NCBI GenBank assembly: GCA_963377175.1
Contig: CAUJNA010003816.1
Span: 1,028,501 to 1,092,500, forward strand
Origin: Effrenium voratum
Taxonomy: Eukaryota > Sar > Dinophyceae > Suessiales > Symbiodiniaceae
DNA length: 64,000 nucleotides
Reading direction: 5' to 3'
Shown here in pieces: positions 41,309 to 50,699 of the stretch; within the stretch, counting starts at the first letter, position 1; the number at the start of each line of letters is the position of its first letter. A model generated the notes under the pieces. It had not been told where the DNA came from and ran no database searches. It saw only the letters and a program-made list of their open reading frames with translations. The position numbers and the translations under genes were made by a program.

Positions 41309-41401
41309 CCCCGGCAGCTTCTCGTCCAGCGAGATGACCTGCTGCCGGCGGCAGGCGTTGTGCTCCTCCGCCCCGGCGGCCACTGCGCGCTGCACCGTGA
41401 C
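41309..41401 (-). CDS. Exon A of the chain, NACR-type segment
   Basis: Minus strand: acceptor GTTGCAAG, 31 codons in phase 0: VTVQRAVAAGAEEHNACRRQ, then QVISLDEKLPG. All third positions but one are G/C. It continues in frame into exons B and C (KRSAGRALKEA-R-MRPTGHCSGSVAKP). The EEHNACR motif recalls AAYNACR at 37.15 kb. Plus-strand frames over the region are open but rich in Ser/Cys, as antisense frames tend to be. Protein not recognised. Confidence 0.6.
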
Positions 41402-41419
41402 CTTGCAACACGAAGGCGG

Positions 41420-43470
41420 GGGCCTCTACCGGGGGGGGGGAGGGAAGGAGGGAGGCTTGTTGATCGAGTCCTGGGGGGATATGGGATGTGAATTCTTGTC
41501 TCGTTTGGGGCCCCCAAAGCCCTGTTTGTGGAACCCCCTACTTTGTTTTCGTTTTGTCTCTTTGTCCCTGAGCCTGCCACCCCTCTTTTTCAGTCCACCC
41601 GAAATGGGCCAAGACCTCCGAGGTCCGAACCTCCGACCCCCCCCCACCGAGGCGCGGAGTCCTTGAAGTTCGAGAGCTGCTCCTCCTCGCCTGCTGAGAC
41701 GAGCCCAAGCCGGGCCCGGAAGGATTTGTTGGGCGACGCTCACTTCAGTGGATTTGCAGGGGAAAAAGAGTGACAAACCTCATGTGCGACAAAACCACCG
41801 ACAAAAAGCACGAGATGTTTTGTTTGGTTCTTTTTAAGGCACTAAATCCCCAAGCGGATGTGCGAGAAAAACCAACCACATCTCTACATATATATATATA
41901 TATCATGGTGTTCTTGTTGGCCGCTAAAGTGGTCTTCCCAAAACAAAATCTGGCAGGAGACTCAGGCTGTGGGATACGTTCTGGACCCCACGTGGTGGAT
42001 GTCATTTTCGCAGGTTTTCTGCGGACCCCAATTGCTCGCATTCCAGGGGTATAGGCTTGATGTCATGCAAAGCTAAGCTCACTTCCTGAGATGTGCCACT
42101 ACGAGTGTCCAGGCCTTCAGGAAATGAGAGGGTGCAGATGGGTGCAGTCAGAATCCGAAACGTGCAGTACAGTATGTACAAGTCATCTGTCAGGGAAGAT
42201 GCCCATGGCGTTGTGATCGAGAAAGCACATCACTGCACGGAAGGTTGACGTCAGCCATACTTGTGAAGCTAAGCCCCGTCAAGCCGGATCACAATCTTGC
42301 AAAAGGGACCTTAGCATTCCATGAAGGAACCAAGTAACCAAACCTGGCACAGGGATCTACCCAAACACATGGTAAATCACAAGTTGGCGGATTTTTGCAA
42401 CTAGTAAGATAGTTCCTAGCCTGGTTTTGATTAAAACTGCTTGTTGGCCCGGTCAATTTCCCCAACTTCACACGAGAAGCCACGCCTCACAGGTGCTTAA
42501 AGACCGCCTTTCTCAGGACAGGCAGTGAGTTTGGGGAAATTCTCATATTGCTTTTGGGTCCAAAGGTGGCTTCGCTTTATTCTGGGCGGTTTGCGTCAAG
42601 CACCCAGGGGTGCACAAACTTGCTGGTGCTCAGTAGGGAATGAGGGAAAGAAGACAGGGGCTGAAAGGATGCCACAAGAGATGGTTTATAGGGGTCCTCT
42701 CGGCGACAAAGCGCGCTCCGGATTCGAAGGAAAACTCTTCACATTGCGGATCTCGGTTGACCGACCAACCAACCAATCAACCAACCAGGGGAGGTTACAT
42801 GGCCGTGGGAAATGAGTCCCTTGGTATCGCAGAAAAATGACAACCTAAAACTCCAGTTTCCACAACTGATGGGGGCTGGAGGGGAGGGAGGGGAGGGGGA
42901 GGGATCCCAAACGAGGCCTTAATAGGGCTTATATGGGCTCGCTCCCCCCCACCTCCCTCCCCCCCAAGCCCCCATGAGCAACCAGTTCCAGGAAAATTGA
43001 TTAATCATAAAACCAGCATGGAAAACAAATGGTTGCACATTTGGTGACAAGTCTATAACAAACTCAGCCCAACACAAATGAGCGGAACACCTATGTTGGT
43101 TCTCACGGGACGTGTAGTGTGATCCGTGAAAGTTCCCCGGGGAACAATATGGAACAACCTTCCCCCGCCCCCGTATAGGATGGACAATGTACGGGAAACA
43201 TTGCTTGCTGGTGATCAATTGGGAATGACACAGGGTTTTGGGCCTAGGGATTCCCTTAAAGCAAAACAGATGGAATTGTTTCCAGGGGTCCTTCCCTCAT
43301 TCCCTGCTGAGGCCGAGAACCAGCAAGATTGTGCCCATGGAAACATCTATGGGCAAGGGCCTGTGCCTCGTTTTTAGGGTACCCCGCATTTGTTGGCTTC
43401 AAATATTGAAAACTAAAAAAACAAAAAACGCAACATTCCGGGGTCCCCCCACACATCAGGTAAGCCAAGA
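41420..43470. other. Repeats and unresolved DNA, no firm gene
   Basis: Contains a G run at 41,432-41,441, a TA run at 41,884-41,902, the 42,617-42,697 repeat (see 8,189), a G-rich/C-rich complementary pair at 42,870-42,976 and the small element at 43,204-43,329. Open frames at 41,289-41,776 exist on both strands without a splice-site chain. Confidence 0.4.
43204..43329. mobile_element. Small inverted-repeat element (family 4)
   Basis: CTTGCTGGT...GGGAATGA at the left and the complement at the right (TCATTCCCTGCTG...ACCAGCAAG). The left end is shared with repeats at 8,189 and 42,617. 126 bp, non-coding. Confidence 0.5.
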
Positions 43471-43475
43471 CACAC

Positions 43476-43657
43476 CCATGCCACGAGACCCTCATGCCGT
43501 CCCATCTGACCGAGGAGCATCTGAGAAAGAGCTCATAGAACCCGCTAAGCTCCGATTGGGCCACGTGAAAGTCGCTCTTCACGGAGGGCTGCAAGGTGTT
43601 GTTGACGATATCGTCCACATCGCTCCTCAGTTGCGAACATCCGGACTGGACACGACT
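43476..43657 (-). CDS. Internal exon (60 codons), unknown protein
   Basis: Minus strand: the acceptor GTGTCCAG opens 60 codons plus 2 nt to a GTGTGT donor at 43,475. Reads SRVQSGCSQLRSDVDDIVNN, then TLQPSVKSDFHVAQSELSGF and YELFLRCSSVRWDGMRVSWH. The composition is that of a soluble globular or helical domain; codons are G/C-ending. A plus frame is open over part of it. The acceptor lacks a long pyrimidine tract, so the start could lie at the second CAG, 9 nt inward. Confidence 0.55.
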
Positions 43658-43910
43658 CTGGACACATCAAGAAACTAGTCATGTACTTGTGGCTTGCATT
43701 AAGCTAAGGCATGTAGTTGCCAGAAAAGAACCCAGTTGGGTGGACAGCGATCCGTTTGCCGCATGCTTGGGGGGGAAAGGGAGAGCAGGGCCTTGACCAA
43801 GTGTCAAAGGAGTTCGGAGCCAGCTTGGGGCAAATCGTTTTGGGGCAAATCATGCAAGGACCTGCAGCTACCGTAGGACCCAACAAGCATCAAGTGATTA
43901 AGTGTGACTT

Positions 43911-44002
43911 CCTGGAGTCTCCATGACCCTTCAAAAATGGGGTCATGAACCCCCTTCTTTTGGGCAACGGCCCCATTTTTTGAGGGTCATCGAGACTCCA
44001 GG
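43911..44002. repeat. 92-bp hairpin-forming palindrome
   Basis: CCTGGAGTCTCCATGACCCT on the left pairs with AGGGTCATCGAGACTCCAGG on the right, and the pairing continues inward as TCAAAAATGGGG / CCCCATTTTTTGA. The loop is about 30 nt. Looks like a very small foldback element. Confidence 0.75.
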
Positions 44003-44009
44003 TTGCGCA

Positions 44010-44885
44010 AATGGACAGGTCGATTCCAATTTTGAGTCGGCGCTTAGCGCCACGGTGCCCAGCAGAATACCCCCAAAAAGTGGTGTTAGGGTGGGGATCC
44101 TAACTCATCCGAAGTCAACCAGGAAAAGGGCCACCACAATTCAACGAGTTGAAATGCAATCCTTTTTTTGGGGAAAATAAGGGCCAACACAAGTCAAATA
44201 GGGCCAACTAGGCTTTGCTTGGAGAAACCCTTCTTGGTCTTGGGGAGGGGTCTTCGGTCCCGAATATCCGAATCCGAGCTGCAACATGTTCTCCACCGTG
44301 CCGTCGTCGCTCGAGTTGGAGGAGTTCGAGTTGGCAATGGACATCAATACCTCAAATGGAATCTATCACTGTCACCACTGGATTGTTTTTTTTCTTTTTC
44401 TCGGGGGTCTTAACCAAAATGGAAGTTAAGGGTCGGAACCACTTCGACAGTAAGACATGAATCCCCACCTAAACGAGGACAACCAAGGGCCCCCCAATTG
44501 AGATTCATGCCAATCTAGTCCAAGGAGACATTGTGACTAAATATGGACCTGCGGGGGTTGCCTGTTGTATGGACATTTAATTTGCCCGAAAAAGACTTGC
44601 AATACATCCAAAAACCATCTGCTTTTGGGGATTCTGCCAAGCAACCTGGCTCAAGTGTACTTCAAGTGGATGGCAAAAAATCCTACCATAGCCGTCCTTT
44701 TCCGAAAAAAATAGATGGGTCTGGTGGATTGTCACACCAGCTCAACTAGCAGGAATCGCCATCTATTTCTGCCAAGCCTAGACAGAAAAGGAGACCTCTG
44801 CCCTGTGGGTTTCCTTTGCCCTCTGCAAAGAAATCTGGCAGCTCTGGTAGTCTGGTTGTTCGCCCCGTGGGTTTCACCTGCGAGC
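44010..44885. other. No clear gene
   Basis: T-rich patches and scattered open frames on both strands (44,141-44,413) with no decisive signals. Confidence 0.35.
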
Positions 44886-44888
44886 CAG

Positions 44889-45035
44889 GGCGCCGCTTGG
44901 ATCTTCGAGAGGTTCCGGCTCGCGAGGCCGGCGTCGAGGTCCGTTAAGAGCTCGGGGCCTCAAACAGAACCCCAGGGGCGTGGCGCCTTCGTGCTGAACG
45001 TCCCCGGCACCGGGGTCCCGGCGACGTCCCCGTGA
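44889..45035 (+). CDS. Terminal or internal exon, unknown protein
   Basis: Acceptor CTGCGAGCCAG, then an open frame GAAWIFERFRLARPASRSVK, SSGPQTEPQGRGAFVLNVPG and TGVPATSP to TGA at 45,033. Alternatively it uses a GTGATT donor at 45,032. G/C third positions dominate. The opposite strand is also codon-biased (DLDAGLASRNLSKIQAAPWL with a GTGAAA donor) but contains an in-frame TGA, so plus is preferred. Confidence 0.45.
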   Translation, partial: GAAWIFERFRLARPASRSVKSSGPQTEPQGRGAFVLNVPGTGVPATSP

Positions 45036-45092
45036 TTTTTTTTTGGACAAATCAGGCCCAACACTGGCCAGACTTCCATGTGTTGGAAGGTC

Positions 45093-45371
45093 GCGGTTGC
45101 AGCCAACTTCCCCCTAGACTCCTACAACACGAACCTCTGGACGGCTCCCTTCGAAAAAGCCGACTCAACGGGCCATATCGCCTGCCATCTCCGGCTTGGC
45201 CCACGCCAGGCCAACCCACGCGAGCCACCGCATGCTGCGCGGTGGCTAACCCCGCGGGTTCTCCGCGCGAGGCTCGGGGCGCCAGCTACATTTTCAGACC
45301 TTGAGCCGAGTTGCAGAAGCGGCGCAACTAGATGCACCGCCAGTTGCTTTTTCGACCCTGGAAAGAAATGA
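45093..45371 (+). CDS. Exon-like frame running into a TIR element
   Basis: Plus frame NFPLDSYNTNLWTAPFEKAD, then STGHIACHLRLGPRQANPRE and onward to a stop at 45,369, with clear G/C third positions. Acceptor probably GGTTGCAG at 45,099 or an upstream AG. The phase does not match the 44,889 exon, so the link between them is open. Two minus frames are also natural-looking. Confidence 0.4.
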   Translation, partial: AVAANFPLDSYNTNLWTAPFEKADSTGHIACHLRLGPRQANPREPPHAARWLTPRVLRARLGAPATFSDLEPSCRSGATRCTASCFFDPGKK

Positions 45372-45388
45372 GAAACTAGTTCCAGCCT

Positions 45389-46042
45389 GGACCCCCAAAC
45401 GAGCACAAATTTGTGGCAAACCCTTCTTTCGAGCAGTTTCTGCTTATAGGAGCACTTTTTCCTTATTCGAGTACTTATTAGGAAAAAGACAAATTTCGAG
45501 CAGAAATCAACTTCCATGGGATTTAGATGCTTTGGAGCGTGTGAGTTGTGCTGCCAGCGCCCACACCCTCCGCGTAGCAGGGGGTGGGGCAGGAAATTGC
45601 TCGAGCTGTGCTGTTCGGGCAACAAATGCGTGTTTGGTGGAAGCCTAACAAACACGCACATGCTTGACGCGTTTTTGCATTTTGGGGGCAGTTTGCAACC
45701 CGCAACCTCGAGCGCAATTTCCCGCAACTCGAGCGCAATTTCCCGCAAACGAGCGCAATTCTAAAGTGTCAGCGGGTCCGTTGTCCCGCGAACAAAAGCG
45801 CGCAAAGATATCCAGGTGCTCGAAAATGAAGATGCGCTGTCCACTGTGCACACATGTGACATATTGAGGCACGCTTGATGGGGTTGTGTGAGGTTTGGCG
45901 CCTCCAACATGCAATGATGCGCAAGCAAGGGCGCTCCCTCGAGCACTTATTTGGCCTCGAGCGCATTTTGCCTAAACGAGCGCTTTTGGGAGAAACGGGC
46001 ACTTGTTCCCTCAAGCGGAAATTTGTGCTCGTTTGGGGGTCC
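45389..46042. mobile_element. 654-bp element with perfect 24-bp inverted ends
   Basis: GGACCCCCAAACGAGCACAA (continuing ATTT) at 45,389-45,412 is the exact complement of 46,019-46,042. The interior carries many CGAGC(A/G)C motifs in both orientations, including tandem CGAGCGCAATTTCCCGCAA copies at 45,709-45,762. No transposase frame. Looks like a foldback or large non-autonomous DNA element. Confidence 0.75.
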
Positions 46043-46049
46043 CCAGGAG

Positions 46050-48370
46050 TAGTTGTTTTTCTTGATTCCCAAATTTCAAAACCCACAAGGGAAAATAATG
46101 AAAACGTCAGACATTCTTAAGATGGAAGTGCAGGTGGGAACCCATGAGCTCATTTGAGTGGCCAACAGAAGTATACCGCTAAGATGATCTTCCTAAAAGA
46201 AATGTCCAGGAACTCAGGAAGTGAGCCTGGGGTGAAACGAGTGGAAAAGTTCGACTGGTACACCAACTGGAAATCCAAACCTGCACATAGCGCGGATGTT
46301 CGCCACTGAATGACACAGCTGTTCTTCCGCCGAGTTCGGTGGCAACAAACCGGGTTGATCTGAGCAAAAGGTGGACTAACTTTTCTGGGCCCCTCAGATA
46401 CTCGCGAAAAGTTTACCTTCTAATGGGTTTAATGGAAACTACCACTGAACACTAGAAGGCTAAAAGGCTAAGGGGATAGCTGGGAGCCACCAAGTTTTCA
46501 GGTCCAAGAGGAAAGCCATTTGGCATGGGTCAAAAGTAAACCACCAGGATGAACCGCAGGTGGTCGTCCTTGTTGCCATTTATATACCAGGGCAGCCCAT
46601 TTCGGGGTTACCCTATTTTTGACCCTCAGCCCAATTTGCACCCAAAAGGCAGCCCTCAGAAACAAAGACACGGATGTCCTCCATTTAATGAAGTCCCTTG
46701 GGAAACAAAACGCATATGTCCAGTTCATAGATACCCTTCAAACCACCAGAAAAAAATGGGAAACATATCTCAAGCAAATGGATCCGCTCATTTGCCTCCT
46801 CAAAAGGGTCCGTCAGGACGGGGCCTTCGACTCCGGTCATTTTTGCCTGGGTGGCCATGCACAAGTCTTCAGGGGCTGGTGAAAAAGAAAGAGCCCCTTT
46901 TGCGCTTGACCCCTGGCAAACCGTACGCACAATTTGCAAGCCACCGAACCAAAATGGAGGGTGCATTTGAACAACTGTTTTCTTTTTTCCAAGGTCGTCT
47001 TCAAAGGACAACCCCATACCGCCCATACCACATGGGCCAATGTGAGGGCATAAGGGGCTGGTCAAGAAGTTACACCTGGATCGAATTCCGCGGTTTCAAT
47101 GCTCGGCGGGCTTGGCGGGCTCCTGCCACAGTGCAACAAAAAACACGGTTGCAATGAAACGTTTGGGCACGCCAGTTGTTTTTTACATTTTGGTCCAACA
47201 AAAAAGGTTCGTAAGTTAGCACAGCGGCCCATCCCTCCTCAAATAACTCAAAGGCCTTTGGACCCCCCAAAACCCAGTTTCATCAACCCACGCCCGTGGG
47301 CCCTTTTCCCAAATTGACCATCTTGACCATGCAGGAGGCACCTGAACCCCCTTCCAGGAGCACACGAGTCACACGAGGGCCAACACTTTGCCGCATTTGC
47401 GCCTGGCAGTTGCGTCTGTCTACGCCTGCGCCTGGCAGTTTGGCAGATTTGCGCCTGGCAGTTGCGTCTGGCTACGCCTACGCCTGTCAGTTGCGCCTGG
47501 CTACGCCTACTTTGCAAGACACCTGGGCTTGGCCGCAGGTCTTACATTATCCCCAGTTGTTCGGTGACTCTAGAAGAAAAAGGGAACTTGCCACTGACTT
47601 CCAAACAAGCGTAAAGTCTAGAAACGCCAGGAGAGAGGAACCCGTTTTTGGAGTTGACCATTTTGGGCAGGACCCCTCCAGCCAAAAAGCGAAGAAGCGT
47701 GCTTCCGAACAACTGGGTATCCTACTGGCCTGGGTGCTCCAGTTTCGGAACGTCCTGCAAGTCTTGCCTAGTCCCGGAAACCAGCTTGCGACAAGTGATC
47801 AAGCCAGAAATTAGGGAAACTCCAAAGGATGTTCATGAGTAAGCTCGCTTAACCCCCAGCTAAGCGCACGTTAAACCGTTAGATTGCCTCAAGTGCCCAG
47901 AAGAACATACATCAGGCATCCCAAAACTTGCCGCTGTCTCGAGGGATTCGCCCTGAATGTTCATATGATGGAATGTCACCGATCCCTCGCAACCCAAAAA
48001 TGATCTTCAAGCTTGACTGATAGAGGTATACGTAGTACTGCGGGTGGACGCACCCTGCACTTGGGATGGATGACGCCCTGTGCATACTGATCTGAACCAC
48101 GTGCCAACCCGTGCCAATTCACAGGCACGCCTGGGGGCGTGCAGAACAGCTTCAAACGGAACTCTTCACACGCGTGTCCTGGTATTTCAAATCCCGCACA
48201 TCCATTTGCTGAATCGGCCACAACCCATGTCCTCATCCAAACATAACACATCGACCGGTGACCATCCCTTCAAATCCAAAAGGCAAATCCCAACTTCCAA
48301 ATTTGGAACTAGCCCTGGAATGGGATTTGTCCCTTACCCCCTGAGAAGAAAGCAACACGTGCTTAAATCG
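46050..48370. other. No firm gene; partial MITE 3 and a short tandem repeat
   Basis: A partial MITE 3 (ACCAGAAAAAAATGGGAAAC...CTCAAGCAAATG) lies at 46,735-46,782 and is followed by a long open plus frame to 47,157, which I could not confirm as coding. Imperfect tandem GCGCCTGGCAGTTGCGTCTG units occupy 47,400-47,510. Confidence 0.4.
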
Positions 48371-48380
48371 CAGATTTGGG

Positions 48381-48623
48381 CTGTAATTCTTGCGCGGACA
48401 AGGCGGCTTCAAGACGTGACTCGGCTGTGTCCAGCTTGTGCTGGAAAAGGCCTCTTAACTTTGGGGCGCCGGGACGCCGAGCGAACAGGATCTCTGCCCC
48501 CGGTGGCAACTCTTGCTCCAAAAAATCTCACACATTGACACCTGCAGGGGGTCGGTGTTCATTTCTTCGAGGCCAGAAAAGGCAAAAACATCCACGCCAA
48601 GTCCCTCATCCAACCGGCTGTGG
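48381..48623 (-). CDS. Exon with an apparent 1-nt frameshift, helical protein
   Basis: Minus strand: the acceptor TTTTTTGAG (inside MITE 5) opens HSRLDEGLGVDVFAFSGLEE then MNTDPLQVSMCEIF, after which the natural frame continues one base off: EQELPPGAEILFARRPGAPK, LRGLFQHKLDTAESRLEAAL. The slip falls in a T6 run (A6 at 48,520-48,525 on plus); a seventh T would join the two. Either an assembly error or a real inactivating deletion. The second part is coiled-coil-like. 3' end approximate. Confidence 0.55.
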
Positions 48624-48713
48624 CTCAAAAAACTGATACCAAAATGGAACCTGGTAAGTGGAAACATGGAACCTGCGCAACCCCTGCTGTTTAATTTTGA
48701 GCCACACCCAGCC
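48616..48713. mobile_element. MITE family 5, copy b, acting as an intron
   Basis: GGCTGTGGCTCAAAA at the left and the complement TTTTGAGCCACACCCAGCC at the right. On the minus strand GCTGG|GTGTGG is the donor and TTTTTTGAG| the acceptor, an 84-nt intron (48,624-48,707) lying wholly within the element. Removing it keeps FVPA-G-HSRLDEG in frame. Confidence 0.75.
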
Positions 48714-48800
48714 GGAACAAAAAGGAACACAGGTAGTGAGCTGAATTCGGCTCCCGACCTGCTGTGCTCAGAGTCACTTGGCGCTCTTCTGAATCGGCGG
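48708..48800 (-). CDS. Exon upstream of the MITE 5 intron
   Basis: Minus strand: the acceptor CCCTGTAG opens 1 nt + 30 codons + 2 nt: RRFRRAPSDSEHSRSGAEFS, then SLPVFLFVPA, donor GTGTGG at 48,707. The exit phase matches the 48,623 exon. A plus-strand frame (LNSAPDLLCSESLGALLNRR) is open too; the phase match favours minus. Confidence 0.5.
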
Positions 48801-48979
48801 CTACAGGGAGATCTTTGAGTTTCTCTGCTCAGATGGGCAGCATGCGTACCTGGAGGTCGGACCGGGGGATGCCCACCCCTAGTTACAGGAAACCGTGGAC
48901 CATGCATCTCGATGTGGATCCCGAAATAATAAAAAAAAGGTTTTCAAAAGGAAAGTGTTCCTTGGAGAGTTGACATGCC

Positions 48980-49590
48980 AAATGGATTGGTTTTTTTGGG
49001 GACACTTGTAGTTCCCTTTTCCAAGGGCCGAAATTCCTTCAATATGAAGACTCAACAAATTCCTTATCTCAGTCGGGTGTGCCTTTAAGGGTATCCGTTT
49101 TGCTTTTGAAGAGCAGAGAGTAGGGTGAATTGAGGCACCCCCAAGAAAAGAGCCTTAGCGCCCAATGTCACGATTTATCAAGAGGGGGTGCTCCCCTCCA
49201 ATGGTGATGATTGCCCACAAAACCCAAAAACACCCCCCCCTGTTAATAAACAGGGGCTGATTAATATGGGGTCAACGTGATTATAGCTTCTCAGGACTGA
49301 GAAGTCTCGTATGTCTTCTCTAAGAACTTGAGGATCCCACTCTCTCGACCTTGAGATTCCCCAAGCGAAATAAAGGGAATCTAGTCTTTCCACGTCTGCC
49401 TGTCAAATTGAATGATTGTCGCAAGTCGCAAGGTCCAACAAATGTTCAAACAATATCCAAAACATGGCTTCTAAATTGGTTTCACCCCAAGTCACTCCGA
49501 AAGTCACTTCCGTGGATGGCAGGAAAAGACATGTCTTGGAACTTTTCGTCCGCTCAAATGATCAATCCAAAGAGTAGTAGTCCAGAAACC
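48980..49590. other. MITE 2 copy and unresolved DNA
   Basis: 49,165-49,276 is a degenerate MITE family 2 copy (right end TTAATATGGGGTCAAC; interior GGGTGCTCCCCTCCAA). Nothing else supported. Confidence 0.45.
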
Positions 49591-49725
49591 CGCGGAAAAT
49601 GAGCCTAAAGGACATGAAACGAGGCTTCAACCCCCGCACATTAACCCTCCCCGCGCGCCAGCGGTCATTTGACACCACTTCCACGAGTTCTGCCTGGGAT
49701 TCGTCTGGACAGTGGCGGGCGCAAG

Positions 49726-49960
49726 CACCCGCACCCGCACACCCGCACATCCACACACCCACACACCGACAAACGCACCCACACACACACACACATACCG
49801 ACACACCCACCCACACACACACACACACACACCACATCACATCACATCACGTCACATCGCATCACGTCACATCACATCACCCACACCCACACCCACACCC
49901 ACACCCACACCCACACCCACACCCACACCCACACCCACACCTACCCGCACATGCACACAA
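49726..49960 (+). repeat. C/A-rich microsatellite cluster
   Basis: CACACCCA, (CA)n, (CATCA)n and then (CACACC)n in succession. Translations in all frames are repeats. Confidence 0.95.
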
Positions 49961-50126
49961 AGTTCTTATCAGTTCGCTCCGAAACAGAGGACAGACAACT
50001 TAAGAACTATCCAGCAGTCAAACTCGGGTGCAACCCCAAATGAATGCAACCGAGGTTCAGATTTGCGCATGGTTTGGACATGGATTTAGGCATAGCACCT
50101 GTTTGCTAAAATATGTCAATTCGGGG

Positions 50127-50321
50127 GTGTCATACTTGAAGGAGATGCTTTGCTGTAGTGGAGAACCCTGCTATAAGTCCGACAGAGTCTCTTGCCCGGG
50201 CGCATTTTGATTGCAACAAATAGATGGCACTGGCGAGTCGGTAGAACGAAGCTCCAGTGCCATTGATGACCTCAGTGATTATATAACACGAGCCCAGCGC
50301 CGTTGGCTTTTCAGCATTGAC
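50127..50321 (-). CDS. Small minus ORF, hypothetical
   Basis: ATG at 50,321: MVNAEKPTALGSCYIITEVI, then NGTGASFYRLASAIYLLQSK and on through FSTTAKHLLQV to TGA. Natural composition and no repeats, but mixed third positions and no visible splice context. It abuts head-on the plus ORF at 50,317. Confidence 0.35.
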
Positions 50322-50688
50322 CATGGATGGATATCCTCTCAGGAAGAACATGGAAGAACTGGGCCACAGCTTACACGCTGATAAGCCATTGGGAGTAAGA
50401 AAGAAGGCTGGGTGTGTCCAAAGAGGGGGACCTCTAAAACATGTGGTTTCCTTGAAGCCTGACAAATTCAACCCGAGACAAGCAAACCCACACACACAAC
50501 CGCACCCAGCCTTCCACCCAACCCAGCCCCCCAACCATCCAGCCACCCAGCCACGGGTGTCTGGCTCTTTCGTGGTGCGGCTGGTCCGACTCAAAGATCT
50601 TGCCCCTGCCACGCTCGGATATCCATACCTGCCTCAGAGGTTCATCAAAGCAGCTACTGTTTACTTGGTGGTCACACAACTGCGGTAG
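50317..50688 (+). CDS. ORF of 123 codons, hypothetical
   Basis: Begins MTMDGYPLRKNMEELGHSLH, with a Pro/His-rich middle over a CACCCAGCC-type repeat (about 50,490-50,555), then RVSGSFVVRLVRLKDLAPAT, and ends QLR. The ends look natural and the middle is low-complexity. The minus strand is also open over the repeat. Could be a single-exon gene or part of an exon. No family recognised. Confidence 0.35.
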   Translation: MTMDGYPLRKNMEELGHSLHADKPLGVRKKAGCVQRGGPLKHVVSLKPDKFNPRQANPHTQPHPAFHPTQPPNHPATQPRVSGSFVVRLVRLKDLAPATLGYPYLPQRFIKAATVYLVVTQLR

Positions 50689-50699
50689 TTCTCGAGCTA

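Noticed and set aside
44889..45035. Minus-strand exon with in-frame TGA as a selenoprotein
   Set aside because: The plus frame is fully open over the same DNA, and nothing suggests a selenocysteine insertion element.
49562..50089. His/Thr/Pro or Cys/Val frames of up to 134 codons
   Set aside because: Translations of the CA/CACACC microsatellite cluster.
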